This document shows, in pieces, positions 1 to 6,803 of a DNA stretch of 10,476 nucleotides. Below the pieces are notes generated by a model that saw only the letters and a program-made list of their open reading frames with translations, was not told the DNA's origin and searched no databases. This DNA comes from JBKJUK01 sp046590705 (GTDB taxonomy: Bacteria; Acidobacteriota; Thermoanaerobaculia; Gp7-AA8). The stretch lies in assembly GCA_046590705.1 (NCBI GenBank), contig JBKJUK010000306.1, positions 1-10,476 on the forward strand, read 5' to 3'. Positions within the stretch are counted from its first letter, which is position 1; each line of letters begins with the position of its first letter. The translations under genes and the position numbers were made by a program.

Positions 1-27
1 TAAGATTCTCCGGAGACCAAAGCTAAA

Positions 28-867
28 ATGATCATTCGTAAGCTCTGTACGTTTGTCAGCGTCCTGCTCGCTGCCCTGACACTTTCAGCGCAGACTGGAG
101 AGCGGCGCGTCGACTACGTGATCGGGTCTCGTGACCTGATCGAGGTCAAGGTATTCCAAGATCCCACCATGAACGGCCAGCTTCGCGTGAGCGAGCAAGG
201 ACGCGTATCGCTTCCGTTGATCGGTGCAGTCGAGGTTGCCGGGCTGACGCCGAGCCAGGCGGAAGCGAGAATCAAAGGAAAGCTGGAAGAGCGCTATATG
301 ACGCGCGCGGACGTCACAGTGTTCGTGGTGCAGTTCGAAAATCAGCCAATCTCAGTAATCGGTTCCGTGAATAAACCGGGCAAGATCGCGGTGAGTGGCA
401 GCATCAGCCTGCTGCAGGCCATCTCGCAGGCCGGCGGACTGGCAGAAGGTCATGGCGGAAGCCTCTACATTCTCCGCACCTCGCCGAACGGCTTGAGCGA
501 TCAGCTGGAAATCAAACTGGATGACCTGATGGTCCGAGGCGACGCGGAACTGAATGTTCCAGTCGAGCCTAACGACATCATCAACGTCCCGGCAGAAGTC
601 ACCGTGACAATCTACGTTCTGGGTGAAGTGATGAAACAGGCTCCCGTACTGTTCAAAGAGTCCCAGCAACCTACACTCCTGAAAGCGATCGCGGGTGCAG
701 GGGGTCTTACTGACCGCGCCACTCGAGGTGACATCGTCATCAAACGCCGGGTAGCAGGCAAGGAAACGTCAATTCGCGTAAATATCGGTAGAATCCTGAA
801 GGGAAAGGCGCAGGATCCGGTGCTTCAGGACAACGATACCATCTACATCCGCGAGAGCTTCCTCTAA
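28..867 (+). CDS. Wza-type polysaccharide export protein (Poly_export + two SLBB domains)
   Basis: Probable outer-membrane or periplasmic channel component that exports capsule or exopolysaccharide. The 279-residue product begins with a signal peptide: basic IIRK, a hydrophobic stretch at about 7-20, and a likely cut after LSA at residue 21. There is no lipobox cysteine at the cut, so unlike E. coli Wza it is probably not a lipoprotein. Residues 27-102 form the polysaccharide export domain, opening with a YVIGSRDLIEVKVFQDP stretch typical of the family. Two SLBB beta-grasp domains follow at about 106-190 and 193-275. The length is short for Wza (about 380) but normal for the shorter exporters of Acidobacteriota and Deltaproteobacteria. 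The start ATG follows a GGAG at 12-15, inside the palindrome TCTCCGGAGA (7-16). The kinase/co-polymerase gene starts 34 nt downstream, so the two are almost certainly one operon. The family call is firm; which polysaccharide is exported cannot be told. Confidence 0.93.
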   Translation: MIIRKLCTFVSVLLAALTLSAQTGERRVDYVIGSRDLIEVKVFQDPTMNGQLRVSEQGRVSLPLIGAVEVAGLTPSQAEARIKGKLEERYMTRADVTVFVVQFENQPISVIGSVNKPGKIAVSGSISLLQAISQAGGLAEGHGGSLYILRTSPNGLSDQLEIKLDDLMVRGDAELNVPVEPNDIINVPAEVTVTIYVLGEVMKQAPVLFKESQQPTLLKAIAGAGGLTDRATRGDIVIKRRVAGKETSIRVNIGRILKGKAQDPVLQDNDTIYIRESFL

Positions 868-901
868 CCCCAGCAGCTGCGACGCAGCAGAGGTCCTCAG
901 G

Positions 902-3118
902 ATGCAGACCGCAAACCCGCAGGACATTCATCTCTCCCACTACTGGAATGTGCTACGCCGCCGGTGGAAGATCGCTCTGGCGATCGTGACCACCGTTCTG
1001 GCCGTGACACTGGTCGCAAGCTACCTGACCAAGCCACTCTACCGGTCAAAGATCACACTTCAGATCGAGAGAGAAGATCCCGGACAAGTGACGGTCGAAG
1101 ACATCTTCATGATCGAACCTTCGAGCCAGGAGTTCCTGCAGACTCAGTACGCCCTGCTTAAATCGAGGGGACTCGCCGAGCGAGTCGTCGACGACCTGAA
1201 GCTCATCGCGGACCCGGAGTTCAATCCAGGAGGTGCCGCAAAGCAGAATGAGACTGATCGGAAAAATCTGCGGCAAGCACTCGCGAACAAAGTTCTGGGA
1301 GGGATTGAGGTCGTCCCTGTCAGAGGCACTTCACTCGTGGAAATCTTCTACATTGGATCCTCGCCGAGGCTCGCTGAGAGAATCGCCAACGGCATGGGCG
1401 ATTCCTTCATAGCGGTCGCCAGTGAACGGAAATTCGAGAGTGTTCGCCAGGCGTCCACGTTTCTCACTTCAGAAATCGACCAGTTGAAGGCCGACGTGGA
1501 TGGCTCAGAGAGGCAACTGCAGACGTACAGTCAGAGCAAAGGAATCATCTCTCTCACCGACAAAGGCAACATCATCGTCGAAAAATTGTCCGATCTGAAT
1601 CAGGATTTGACAGCATCACAGGCGCGACGAATCGAGAAGGAAGCAAATTACAACACACTCAGGGCCAGAGGAGCTGCAGCCATCCCGGAAGTTGCCAACA
1701 ATGGCACGGTCATCTCGCTCAGAACCGTGCTGGCTCAGACCGAAAGCGAGTTCCGTGCGAAGTCGAGTGATCTGAAGCCCGACCACCCGGATATGATTCG
1801 ACTGAAAGCTCAAATCGAGAAGGTCCGTCAAGATTACAACCGAGCCTTGAGCGACGCGGCTTCAGACGTACTGTCCGCTGCGCAATCTGAGTACCGTTCG
1901 GCAGCATCGCAGGAGCAGGCCACCCGATCAGCTCTCAATCAGCAGAAGCAGGAAGCGATGGCCATGAACAGCGACGCCGTCACCTACACCAATCTCAAGA
2001 ATGAGATTGAAAGCAAACGCACGCTGCTGGACCAACTGAGCAAGAAGCTGAACGAAACGGAGGTGACGGCCCGCCTGCGTGGAGCCGCCAGCTCGAACAT
2101 TCGCTTCGTCGATCGTGCCGAGCTTCCGGGTGGCCGATATAACGAAACAACCAAGAAAAATATGAAAAGTGCGCTTCCGCTGGGAATCGTGCTGGGCCTC
2201 GCTGCAGTGTTTTTCCTCGAATACATGGACCGTTCGCTGAAGTCTCCCGAAGATCTCGAGCGTCTGACGGGGTTCGCATCTCTGGGAATCATCCCTTCAC
2301 CCCGATCAGTCAACAAATCCGGTTACGGGTACGGATACAGTTCGCCACATCTACAGGCCGTGCCTGCCGGTGACGACGACATTGATGGCGAGACCAACGG
2401 AATCGATCTTCTTCCGCACATCAATCCACGGTCTCCGATTTCTGAGGCCTACCGCGTATTCAGAACTTCGCTTCTGCTGGCGAGTGCAAACTCCCCGCGA
2501 GTCATGATCATCACATCCTCGCTGCCACGAGAGGGCAAGACAACGACCGCAGTGAACCTTGCGGTCGTACTGGCACAGCTCGGAAAGCCGGTACTGCTCA
2601 TCGATGCCGACCTCCGCCGCCCACGCCTCGGAAAGGTGTTCAAGACATCGCAACAGAGTGGTCTGGTCAACCACCTGGTCAGTAACGCTCCACTCGAACA
2701 GGTGGTCGTCAGAACGCAGGTTCCGAATCTCTATCTGATCGAAGCAGGACCGATTCCGCCCAACCCTTCCGAACTACTCGGCGCGGAAAAAATGCGCAAG
2801 CTGGTCGCTGAGGTGCGCAAGCGCTTTGCGTACGTGATCATCGACACACCTCCACTCCTCGCGGTGACCGACGCGATCGTGTTAGCTGCGATCTCGGACG
2901 GTGTCGTTCTGACGGTCCAGGGCGGAGAAACTCCCCGTGAGCTGGTGCAACGATCAGCTGAAAAACTCAAGCAGATCAACATCCCGGTTCTCGGAACTCT
3001 GCTCAACAATCTCGACCTCAATCAGCACGGCTACAGCTTTGCGAAATCCTACTATTCCTACTACGCTGACGACGCGGAAAAACCGCAGCGAGGGTCGAAG
3101 AAAAAAAGCCGACAGTAG
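902..3118 (+). CDS. Wzc-type polysaccharide co-polymerase with BY-kinase domain (tyrosine autokinase)
   Basis: Inner-membrane protein that sets polysaccharide chain length and cycles by tyrosine autophosphorylation, working with the exporter upstream. In the 738 residues: an N-terminal Wzz domain with a first membrane segment at about 23-42; a long periplasmic region, largely coiled coil, at about 180-390; a GNVR-like SNIR at 398-401, followed by a short proline/glycine stretch; a second membrane segment at about 424-440; then a cytoplasmic ATPase. The ATPase has Walker A SSLPREGKTTT (539-549, K546), Walker A' LLIDADLRRP (565-574, D568, D570) and Walker B VIIDTPP (645-651, D648), the BY-kinase signature. 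The C-terminus carries a tyrosine cluster (Y711, Y717, Y718, Y720, Y721), the expected autophosphorylation site, then a basic KKKSRQ tail. A tyrosine/glycine linker (GYGYGY, 474-479) joins the halves. An AGAGG at 889-893, 8 nt before the ATG, supports the start. Kinase and transmembrane parts are fused, as in Gram-negative Wzc. Confidence 0.95.
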   Translation: MQTANPQDIHLSHYWNVLRRRWKIALAIVTTVLAVTLVASYLTKPLYRSKITLQIEREDPGQVTVEDIFMIEPSSQEFLQTQYALLKSRGLAERVVDDLKLIADPEFNPGGAAKQNETDRKNLRQALANKVLGGIEVVPVRGTSLVEIFYIGSSPRLAERIANGMGDSFIAVASERKFESVRQASTFLTSEIDQLKADVDGSERQLQTYSQSKGIISLTDKGNIIVEKLSDLNQDLTASQARRIEKEANYNTLRARGAAAIPEVANNGTVISLRTVLAQTESEFRAKSSDLKPDHPDMIRLKAQIEKVRQDYNRALSDAASDVLSAAQSEYRSAASQEQATRSALNQQKQEAMAMNSDAVTYTNLKNEIESKRTLLDQLSKKLNETEVTARLRGAASSNIRFVDRAELPGGRYNETTKKNMKSALPLGIVLGLAAVFFLEYMDRSLKSPEDLERLTGFASLGIIPSPRSVNKSGYGYGYSSPHLQAVPAGDDDIDGETNGIDLLPHINPRSPISEAYRVFRTSLLLASANSPRVMIITSSLPREGKTTTAVNLAVVLAQLGKPVLLIDADLRRPRLGKVFKTSQQSGLVNHLVSNAPLEQVVVRTQVPNLYLIEAGPIPPNPSELLGAEKMRKLVAEVRKRFAYVIIDTPPLLAVTDAIVLAAISDGVVLTVQGGETPRELVQRSAEKLKQINIPVLGTLLNNLDLNQHGYSFAKSYYSYYADDAEKPQRGSKKKSRQ

Positions 3119-3157
3119 CCTCTCTCGGTACGCTTCGGGAGGTCGGGTTCCCCTTCA

Positions 3158-3943
3158 ATGATCGACATTCACCATCACTGTCTTCCGGGTATCGACGACG
3201 GCCCGCGAGACATGCCTGCCGCCGTGGAACTTTGCCGCCGCGCATTCGACGAGGGGATCACCGACATCATCGCCACTCCCCACGTTCATCGAGACCCCTG
3301 GATCAATGGCGACCGCGGGATTCTCGATCGTCTACGCGAGCAACTTCAATCAGAACTAGGCCCTGAACCGCGCATCCACCCAGGGTGCGAGTACTTCTTC
3401 AGCCATGACGTCCTGCAGCAGCTCGATCCAGGCGGAGCGATCGTCTCGCTGGCCGGCAGCCGTTATGTACTGGTCGAATTTGCATCTACATCGATCCCAC
3501 CCATGATCGACAAGATCTTCTACGAAATGGGCGTAAGAGGATTCGTGGCCGTCATAGCCCATCCCGAAAGGAATTTCGTGTTTCAGAAGAGGCCGGAATT
3601 GCTGGAGATGCTCGTCGAGCGTGGCGCACGAACGCAAATCACCAGCGGAAGCCTGATCGGCGACTTCGGGAGGGACGCTGAGAAGTTTTCCCGAGCATGG
3701 CTCAGTCGGGGACTCGCTCATTTCATCGCCACCGATGCGCACTCAATGCAGAAAAGGCCACCGGTAGTCAGGGCGGCTGAGAAAGTTCTGATCGGCGAAG
3801 TGGGAATCGGCATTGCCCGGCGACTCCTGGAGGAGAACCCGGCTGCGGTCCTACGGAATGAAGTTCTCCCTTTCGTGCCTCAGGTCCGGCCGACTCCCGG
3901 TCCCCCATCCTTGTCCCAGCGACTTTCCCGTTTTTTTGGTTGA
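3158..3943 (+). CDS. PHP-family protein tyrosine phosphatase (CpsB/CapC/YwqE type)
   Basis: Metal-dependent phosphatase expected to dephosphorylate the tyrosine cluster of the BY-kinase encoded just upstream, completing the phosphorylation cycle that controls polysaccharide assembly. The 261-residue protein has the PHP metal-site motifs in order: DIHHHCLPGIDDGP at the start (H5, H7, D13-D14), TPHVH (H42), GCEY (E78), VEF (E107), AHPER (H135) and TDAH (D193, H195). The length fits the family (about 250). No membrane segment or signal is seen, so it should be cytosolic. A GGGAGG at 3137-3142 precedes the ATG by 15 nt, a somewhat long spacing; the HHH motif at residues 5-7 leaves no room for a later start. 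It begins 39 nt after the kinase and is the last gene of the operon. This phosphatase type was first studied in Firmicutes. Classic enterobacterial operons use a low-molecular-weight phosphatase (Wzb) instead. The substrate is inferred from position and family. Confidence 0.93.
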   Translation: MIDIHHHCLPGIDDGPRDMPAAVELCRRAFDEGITDIIATPHVHRDPWINGDRGILDRLREQLQSELGPEPRIHPGCEYFFSHDVLQQLDPGGAIVSLAGSRYVLVEFASTSIPPMIDKIFYEMGVRGFVAVIAHPERNFVFQKRPELLEMLVERGARTQITSGSLIGDFGRDAEKFSRAWLSRGLAHFIATDAHSMQKRPPVVRAAEKVLIGEVGIGIARRLLEENPAAVLRNEVLPFVPQVRPTPGPPSLSQRLSRFFG

Positions 3944-4085
3944 TGGCTGAAGATCGAAATACGGCGGGTAGCTCAGGGGTTGGCAAGGTAGGAACCTATG
4001 TTCCTCAGGTCTCCCTCGGGGAGCAAAGCGTAGAGATTTCATAGACTCTGCAGTAAGATATCGGGCTAACCCAAAAGGAAATGAG
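3944..4085 (+). promoter_or_regulatory. Structured leader upstream of the secreted protein gene
   Basis: This 142-nt gap holds two small hairpins in tandem. One is AGGAAC/GTTCCT with loop CTAT (3990-4005); the other is CTCCC/GGGAG with loop TCG (4011-4023). Neither is followed by a T-run, so neither looks like an intrinsic terminator. An AGGA (4076-4079) sits 6 nt before the ATG at 4086. A weak promoter candidate lies downstream of the hairpins (TAGAGA at 4031, 17-bp gap, TAAGAT at 4054); if used, it would leave both hairpins out of the transcript. I do not recognise a known riboswitch. The region may be a read-through leader, a processing site or just spacer. Confidence 0.3.
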
Positions 4086-4595
4086 ATGACACGTGCCCTG
4101 CTTGCTACTCTTCAGGTCAGCCTGATGCTCTTCATGTCGCTGCCGGTTTCGGCGCAGCTGCAGAAGTCCACCATCACGCATGAACGTCTGGGCTGTCTCC
4201 GCACCGCGGAGTTCCCCTTCCTGCAGGCAACCGTCAGCAGCGAAGGAACACCACGTGCGTATTACCGCCGCCGCGGTGCAGCAGACTGGTGTTCGGTCGA
4301 CGGCGTACGAGTCCGCAACGATGCCACATTCGTGCTTCCGCAGTTTCCTGCAGAAGGCGAACTCGAGTACTACTTCGTCACAATCAAAGACGATCTCGTC
4401 ACCGGGCGCAGTGACGTCATCTATCGCACCAAGCTCATGGAAGCCTGTGGCACCAGCCCTGCGCGTCACAATGCATTCGTGATCACCAACTGTGCCGGCT
4501 CCGCAGCCGACCTCGGCACCGCCATGGGCGCTGGTTACACGGTGAAACAATCTTCTCAACCGCTTGCCGTCACCCCTGCACTTCCCGGCCAGTAA
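4086..4595 (+). CDS. Secreted hypothetical protein with a predicted beta-sandwich-like core
   Basis: I do not recognise a named family. The 169-residue product has a clear signal peptide (hydrophobic from about 4 to 20, likely cut after VSA at residue 23), so it is exported. The mature part has four cysteines (C37, C69, C121, C136), an even number that could form two disulfides in the periplasm or outside. Residues 45-115 read as alternating beta strands: AYYRRRGAADWCSV, then FVLPQFP, then LEYYFVTIKDD. This YYR...W...LP...EYY...D pattern resembles small Ig-like or fibronectin-like domains that I associate, from memory only, with Acidobacteriota secreted proteins. The C-terminus (about 137-169) is low in charge and rich in Gly, Ala, Pro and Ser. 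The start is set by AGGA at 4076-4079. It follows the polysaccharide operon after 142 nt on the same strand and is closed by its own terminator, so an accessory role in the envelope or matrix is possible but unproven. Confidence 0.8.
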   Translation: MTRALLATLQVSLMLFMSLPVSAQLQKSTITHERLGCLRTAEFPFLQATVSSEGTPRAYYRRRGAADWCSVDGVRVRNDATFVLPQFPAEGELEYYFVTIKDDLVTGRSDVIYRTKLMEACGTSPARHNAFVITNCAGSAADLGTAMGAGYTVKQSSQPLAVTPALPGQ

Positions 4596-4613
4596 ATCTC
4601 AACCGCAATAACG

Positions 4614-4645
4614 AAAAAGAGCAGCCTCTCGGCTGCTCTTTTTTT
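4614..4645. terminator. Strong bidirectional rho-independent terminator
   Basis: The stem AGAGCAGCC/GGCTGCTCT with a TCTC loop (4627-4630) is flanked by five A on the left and seven T on the right. It therefore makes a GC-rich hairpin plus U-tract when read from either strand. It lies between the stop of the secreted protein gene (4595, plus strand) and the stop of etfA (4660, minus strand), and should end transcription of both convergent units. Confidence 0.93.
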
Positions 4646-4659
4646 GTCTGTACAAATTT

Positions 4660-5637
4660 TCAGTGCGCTTTCGCTTTCTTGACTTCTTCGGTGAGCGCGG
4701 GAAGGATCGCGAACAGGTCTCCAACCACTGCCAGATCAGCGATCCGAAAGATCGGTGCTTCCTGATCTTTGTTGATCGCGATGATGTGCTTGGACGACGA
4801 CATACCGGCAAGATGTTGAATCGCGCCGGAGATGCCAGCCGCGATGTACAAATTCGGGCTCACAACGCGTCCGGTCTGCCCTACCTGATGCTGATGATCA
4901 ATCCACCCTGCGTCAACCGTCGCGCGTGAAGCTCCAACCGCACCACCAATGGCATGCGCGAGGTCGCGCACGTGCGAAAAGTTAGCGGCCTCTTTCAGTC
5001 CTCTACCTCCCGACACGATGATGTCTGCTTCGGCCACGGACAGTTCGCCCGCTTCGGAGACTTTGCTCTCCAGCAACTTAGCCTTCGCCTCAATCGGAGC
5101 GAACGCGAATTCAACCACCTCGGCCGGTCCACCCCCGCCTACTTCTTCCGCCGGGAAGGCGTTGGGCCGGCAGGTCGCGATGGCAGGGACAGCATCGATC
5201 TCGACAGTCGCGAATGCGCGCCCTGAATACAACGGCCTTCGCGCACGCAATTTTCCGGAATCAAACTTCAGCGAGGTGACATCGGAAGCGACTCCCGTGT
5301 TCAGACGTGCCGCCAGGCGAGGCGCCACGTCGCGGCCGTTTGCACTTCCCGGCAGCAGAATGACCGCAGGCTTCGCGGCCTCGTTCACTTGCGCGAGCAG
5401 CGCGGTGTACGACTCGGATCCGTACTGCGCGAGTTGTTGGTGCGTCGCGCTGTAGAGTTTCTTCGCACCATACTTCCCCGCGTCTGCTGCCTGCGCGTTT
5501 GCGCCCTCACCAGCCACCAGCGCCATTAGGTCACCACCTGCCGCTGCAGCAAGCTGGCGCCCGATCGACAATGCTTCCCTGGAAGTCTTCTTCAGCTTCC
5601 CGTCTTTGATTTCACAAAAAACCAATACTCCGGCCAT
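4660..5637 (-). CDS. etfA: Electron transfer flavoprotein subunit alpha
   Basis: FAD-binding subunit of the soluble heterodimer that takes electrons from acyl-CoA-type dehydrogenases and passes them to ETF-quinone oxidoreductase. The 325 residues match the usual length. The N-terminal half (about 1-190) is the variable ETF domain. The C-terminal half is the conserved FAD domain: IIVSGGRGL (207-215), GAVGASRATVDAGW (222-235), GQTGRVVSPNLYIAAGISG (243-261) continuing into AIQHLAGM, the ETF-alpha signature, then AINKDQEAPIFRIADLAVVGD (277-297). The start ATG follows AGGGG (complement of 5643-5647) at 5 nt. It is the second gene of the etfBA operon, 53 nt after etfB. No ETF-quinone oxidoreductase, fixX-like ferredoxin or acyl-CoA dehydrogenase lies in the window, so the electron donor and acceptor cannot be told from context. 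An ordinary beta-oxidation type is the default reading. Confidence 0.97.
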   Translation of the reverse strand: MAGVLVFCEIKDGKLKKTSREALSIGRQLAAAAGGDLMALVAGEGANAQAADAGKYGAKKLYSATHQQLAQYGSESYTALLAQVNEAAKPAVILLPGSANGRDVAPRLAARLNTGVASDVTSLKFDSGKLRARRPLYSGRAFATVEIDAVPAIATCRPNAFPAEEVGGGGPAEVVEFAFAPIEAKAKLLESKVSEAGELSVAEADIIVSGGRGLKEAANFSHVRDLAHAIGGAVGASRATVDAGWIDHQHQVGQTGRVVSPNLYIAAGISGAIQHLAGMSSSKHIIAINKDQEAPIFRIADLAVVGDLFAILPALTEEVKKAKAH

Positions 5638-5690
5638 GAAGTCCCCTGATTAATTTGATTCGCCCACTTCTCAAACGTTTCTGCTGCTGG

Positions 5691-6470
5691 CTAGACTGCT
5701 TTAGCGACTTCCTGGATGTACTTCATGATCTCTCGTGCAGCGGCGGCCGGATCGGAGCCGTCAATTTTCCTGCCCGCTGTCTTCTCGGCGGGCATCTCCA
5801 GGCTAATGATTTTTGCCCGGCGTCCGAGAATGTCGGTCTCTTCGAGTCCGAGGTCCGCAATGCTCCTGGTCTCGATGACAATCTTTTTCGCAGCCATGAT
5901 GCCTTTCAGCGATGAGTAGCGCGGCTCGTTCAACCCCTTCTGCGCGGTGATGACGGCGGGCAGTGAGGCCTCGATGATTTCCTCGGCGCCTTCGATCTCT
6001 CGGTGTGCGGTGAGTTTACCTTCCCCGAGTTCGAGTTTCGTCACCACGTTCACCTGCGGGTATCCAAGCAATTCAGCAGTCATGGGACCCACCAGAGCGT
6101 TGTCGGTGCCGACGCCGGACTTCCCGAAAAGAACCAGCTCGTAGCTTCCGCTCTTCGCAACCGCAGCGAGCACCTTGGCGATGCCCAGCGAGTCCGCTTC
6201 GACGCTGTCGCCCTTGACGTGAATGGCCTTTGTGGCGCCACGAGCCAGGCATTCGCGAAGACCCTGGGCTGCGCGCTCAGGCCCGAACGTGACCACGGTG
6301 ACGTCGCCACCCCTGGCCTCCTTGATCCGAATCGCTTCTTCGAGCGCGAACTCGTCGTACGGTGAGACGATGAACTTCAGTCCAGTCTCGTCGATCTTCC
6401 TGCCATCGGCAGAAATCTTGATTTTTGATTCAGTGTCCGGGACATGAGAAATGCAGACGAGGGAATTCAC
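5691..6470 (-). CDS. etfB: Electron transfer flavoprotein subunit beta
   Basis: Partner of EtfA; this subunit holds the AMP (or, in bifurcating forms, a second FAD) and docks the dehydrogenase. The 259 residues are typical. Family motifs seen: VCISHVPDTESKIKI at the N-terminus, SPYDEFALEEAIRIKE (36-51, the usual NPxDExAxEEA block), VGPMTAELLGYP (about 127-138), and the recognition block NEPRYSSLKGIMAAKK (191-206). The initiation codon is GTG (6468-6470), supported by a GGAGG (complement of 6479-6483) 8 nt upstream. A sigma70-like promoter lies 37 bp beyond. It is the first gene of etfB-etfA. The stretch GKSGVGTDNALVGPM differs a little from the GKQAIDDDTGQVGPM form I know from better-studied ETFs. 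Whether this affects nucleotide binding or bifurcation cannot be judged here. Confidence 0.97.
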   Translation of the reverse strand: MNSLVCISHVPDTESKIKISADGRKIDETGLKFIVSPYDEFALEEAIRIKEARGGDVTVVTFGPERAAQGLRECLARGATKAIHVKGDSVEADSLGIAKVLAAVAKSGSYELVLFGKSGVGTDNALVGPMTAELLGYPQVNVVTKLELGEGKLTAHREIEGAEEIIEASLPAVITAQKGLNEPRYSSLKGIMAAKKIVIETRSIADLGLEETDILGRRAKIISLEMPAEKTAGRKIDGSDPAAAAREIMKYIQEVAKAV

Positions 6471-6506
6471 TGATGAAACCTCCGGTGGGGCGGGAAAGCC
6501 GTGCGA

Positions 6507-6535
6507 ATTCTAGGGAAAAGAGGACGGGGTCGCAA
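6507..6535 (-). promoter_or_regulatory. Sigma70-type promoter of etfBA
   Basis: Read on the minus strand: TTGCGA (complement of 6530-6535, 4 of 6 matches to TTGACA), a 17-bp spacer, then TAGAAT (complement of 6507-6512, 5 of 6 matches to TATAAT). Initiation would fall near 6500, giving a leader of about 30 nt that contains the GGAGG of etfB. Position, spacing and box quality agree. It is a prediction from consensus matching only, in a taxon whose promoters may differ. Confidence 0.65.
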
Positions 6536-6542
6536 GGAAGAA

Positions 6543-6566
6543 GGGGAAAGGCGGGCCGGGGTGGGG
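6543..6566 (+). other. Canonical G-quadruplex motif upstream of the etfBA promoter
   Basis: Four G-runs (GGGG 6543-6546, GGG 6553-6555, GGGG 6558-6561, GGGG 6563-6566) with loops of 6, 2 and 1 nt fit the G3+N1-7 rule. The G-rich strand is the plus strand, the template strand for etfBA. The motif lies 7 bp upstream of the -35 box, within a purine-rich stretch (about 6511-6595). Folding in vivo is not shown. Confidence 0.5.
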
Positions 6567-6597
6567 AGCCGGAAGAAGCGGGGAGGCTGCGCAGCGT

Positions 6598-6625
6598 AGT
6601 ATCCAGTAGCCAGTAATCAGTAGCC
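6598..6625. repeat. Four tandem heptamers (AGTANNC)
   Basis: Four back-to-back 7-nt units all begin AGTA and end in C: AGTATCC (6598), AGTAGCC (6605), AGTAATC (6612), AGTAGCC (6619). The second and fourth are identical. This looks like a slippage-type microrepeat rather than a binding-site array. Similar heptamers occur, as far as I remember, between genes in Acidobacteriota. Confidence 0.7.
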
Positions 6626-6648
6626 GTGGTGGCGACTGCGCTTGTGTG

Positions 6649-6670
6649 GCACAGGCAATCGTGCCTGTGT
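6649..6670. repeat. Perfect 8-bp inverted repeat (CACAGGCA / TGCCTGTG)
   Basis: CACAGGCA (6650-6657) and TGCCTGTG (6662-6669) pair around an ATCG loop. A possible G-U closing pair at 6649/6670 lengthens the stem. There is no T-run on either side, so it is not a standard terminator for the minus-strand glycosyltransferase gene ending at 6804. It may be a dispersed intergenic palindrome or an RNA 3' end stabiliser. Confidence 0.6.
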
Positions 6671-6803
6671 GCATTTGCCTTCGCACCGGCGGCTTCAAGG
6701 AAAGAAACAGTGTCCGTGGGTCAGCAGCAACCATCATCCCGAATCCCGGACGGCGCTGCGCGTCCACTGAGAGAAAGAAACAGGAACCACTGAGCATCAT
6801 TCT

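Larger units (their letters stand above)
6471..6803. other. Gene-free, repeat-rich intergenic region
   Basis: A 333-bp gap between the start of etfB and the end of the glycosyltransferase, both on the minus strand. From left to right it holds the etfB ribosome binding site and promoter (6479-6535), a G-quadruplex and purine-rich stretch (6511-6595), four tandem heptamers (6598-6625) and a CACAGGCA palindrome (6649-6670). Two short direct repeats follow: GAAAGAAACAG at 6700-6710 and 6773-6783, and CCACTGAG at 6764-6771 and 6787-6794. I see no credible coding frame, RNA gene or intrinsic terminator in it. Confidence 0.75.

Noticed and set aside
3931..3943. Seven-T run at the end of the phosphatase gene as an intrinsic terminator
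   Set aside because: It lies inside the coding sequence (Phe-Phe-Gly before the stop) and no GC-rich stem precedes it.
3965..4035. tRNA-like sequence (GGGTAGCTCAGGGGTTGGCA resembles a tRNA 5' half)
   Set aside because: The D-stem GCTC has no matching GAGC, there is no T-arm GTTCNANNC in place, and the acceptor arms do not pair. Chance resemblance.
4005..4559. Antisense open frame of about 184 codons opposite the secreted protein
   Set aside because: It has no motif or plausible start signal, while the plus-strand frame has a signal peptide, ribosome binding site and terminator.
6598..6625. Tandem units as a CRISPR array
   Set aside because: Units are only 7 nt, contiguous and without spacers, and no cas genes are seen.
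6649..6670. CACAGGCA hairpin as a terminator of the glycosyltransferase unit
   Set aside because: No T-run follows on either strand, and it lies more than 130 bp past the stop codon.
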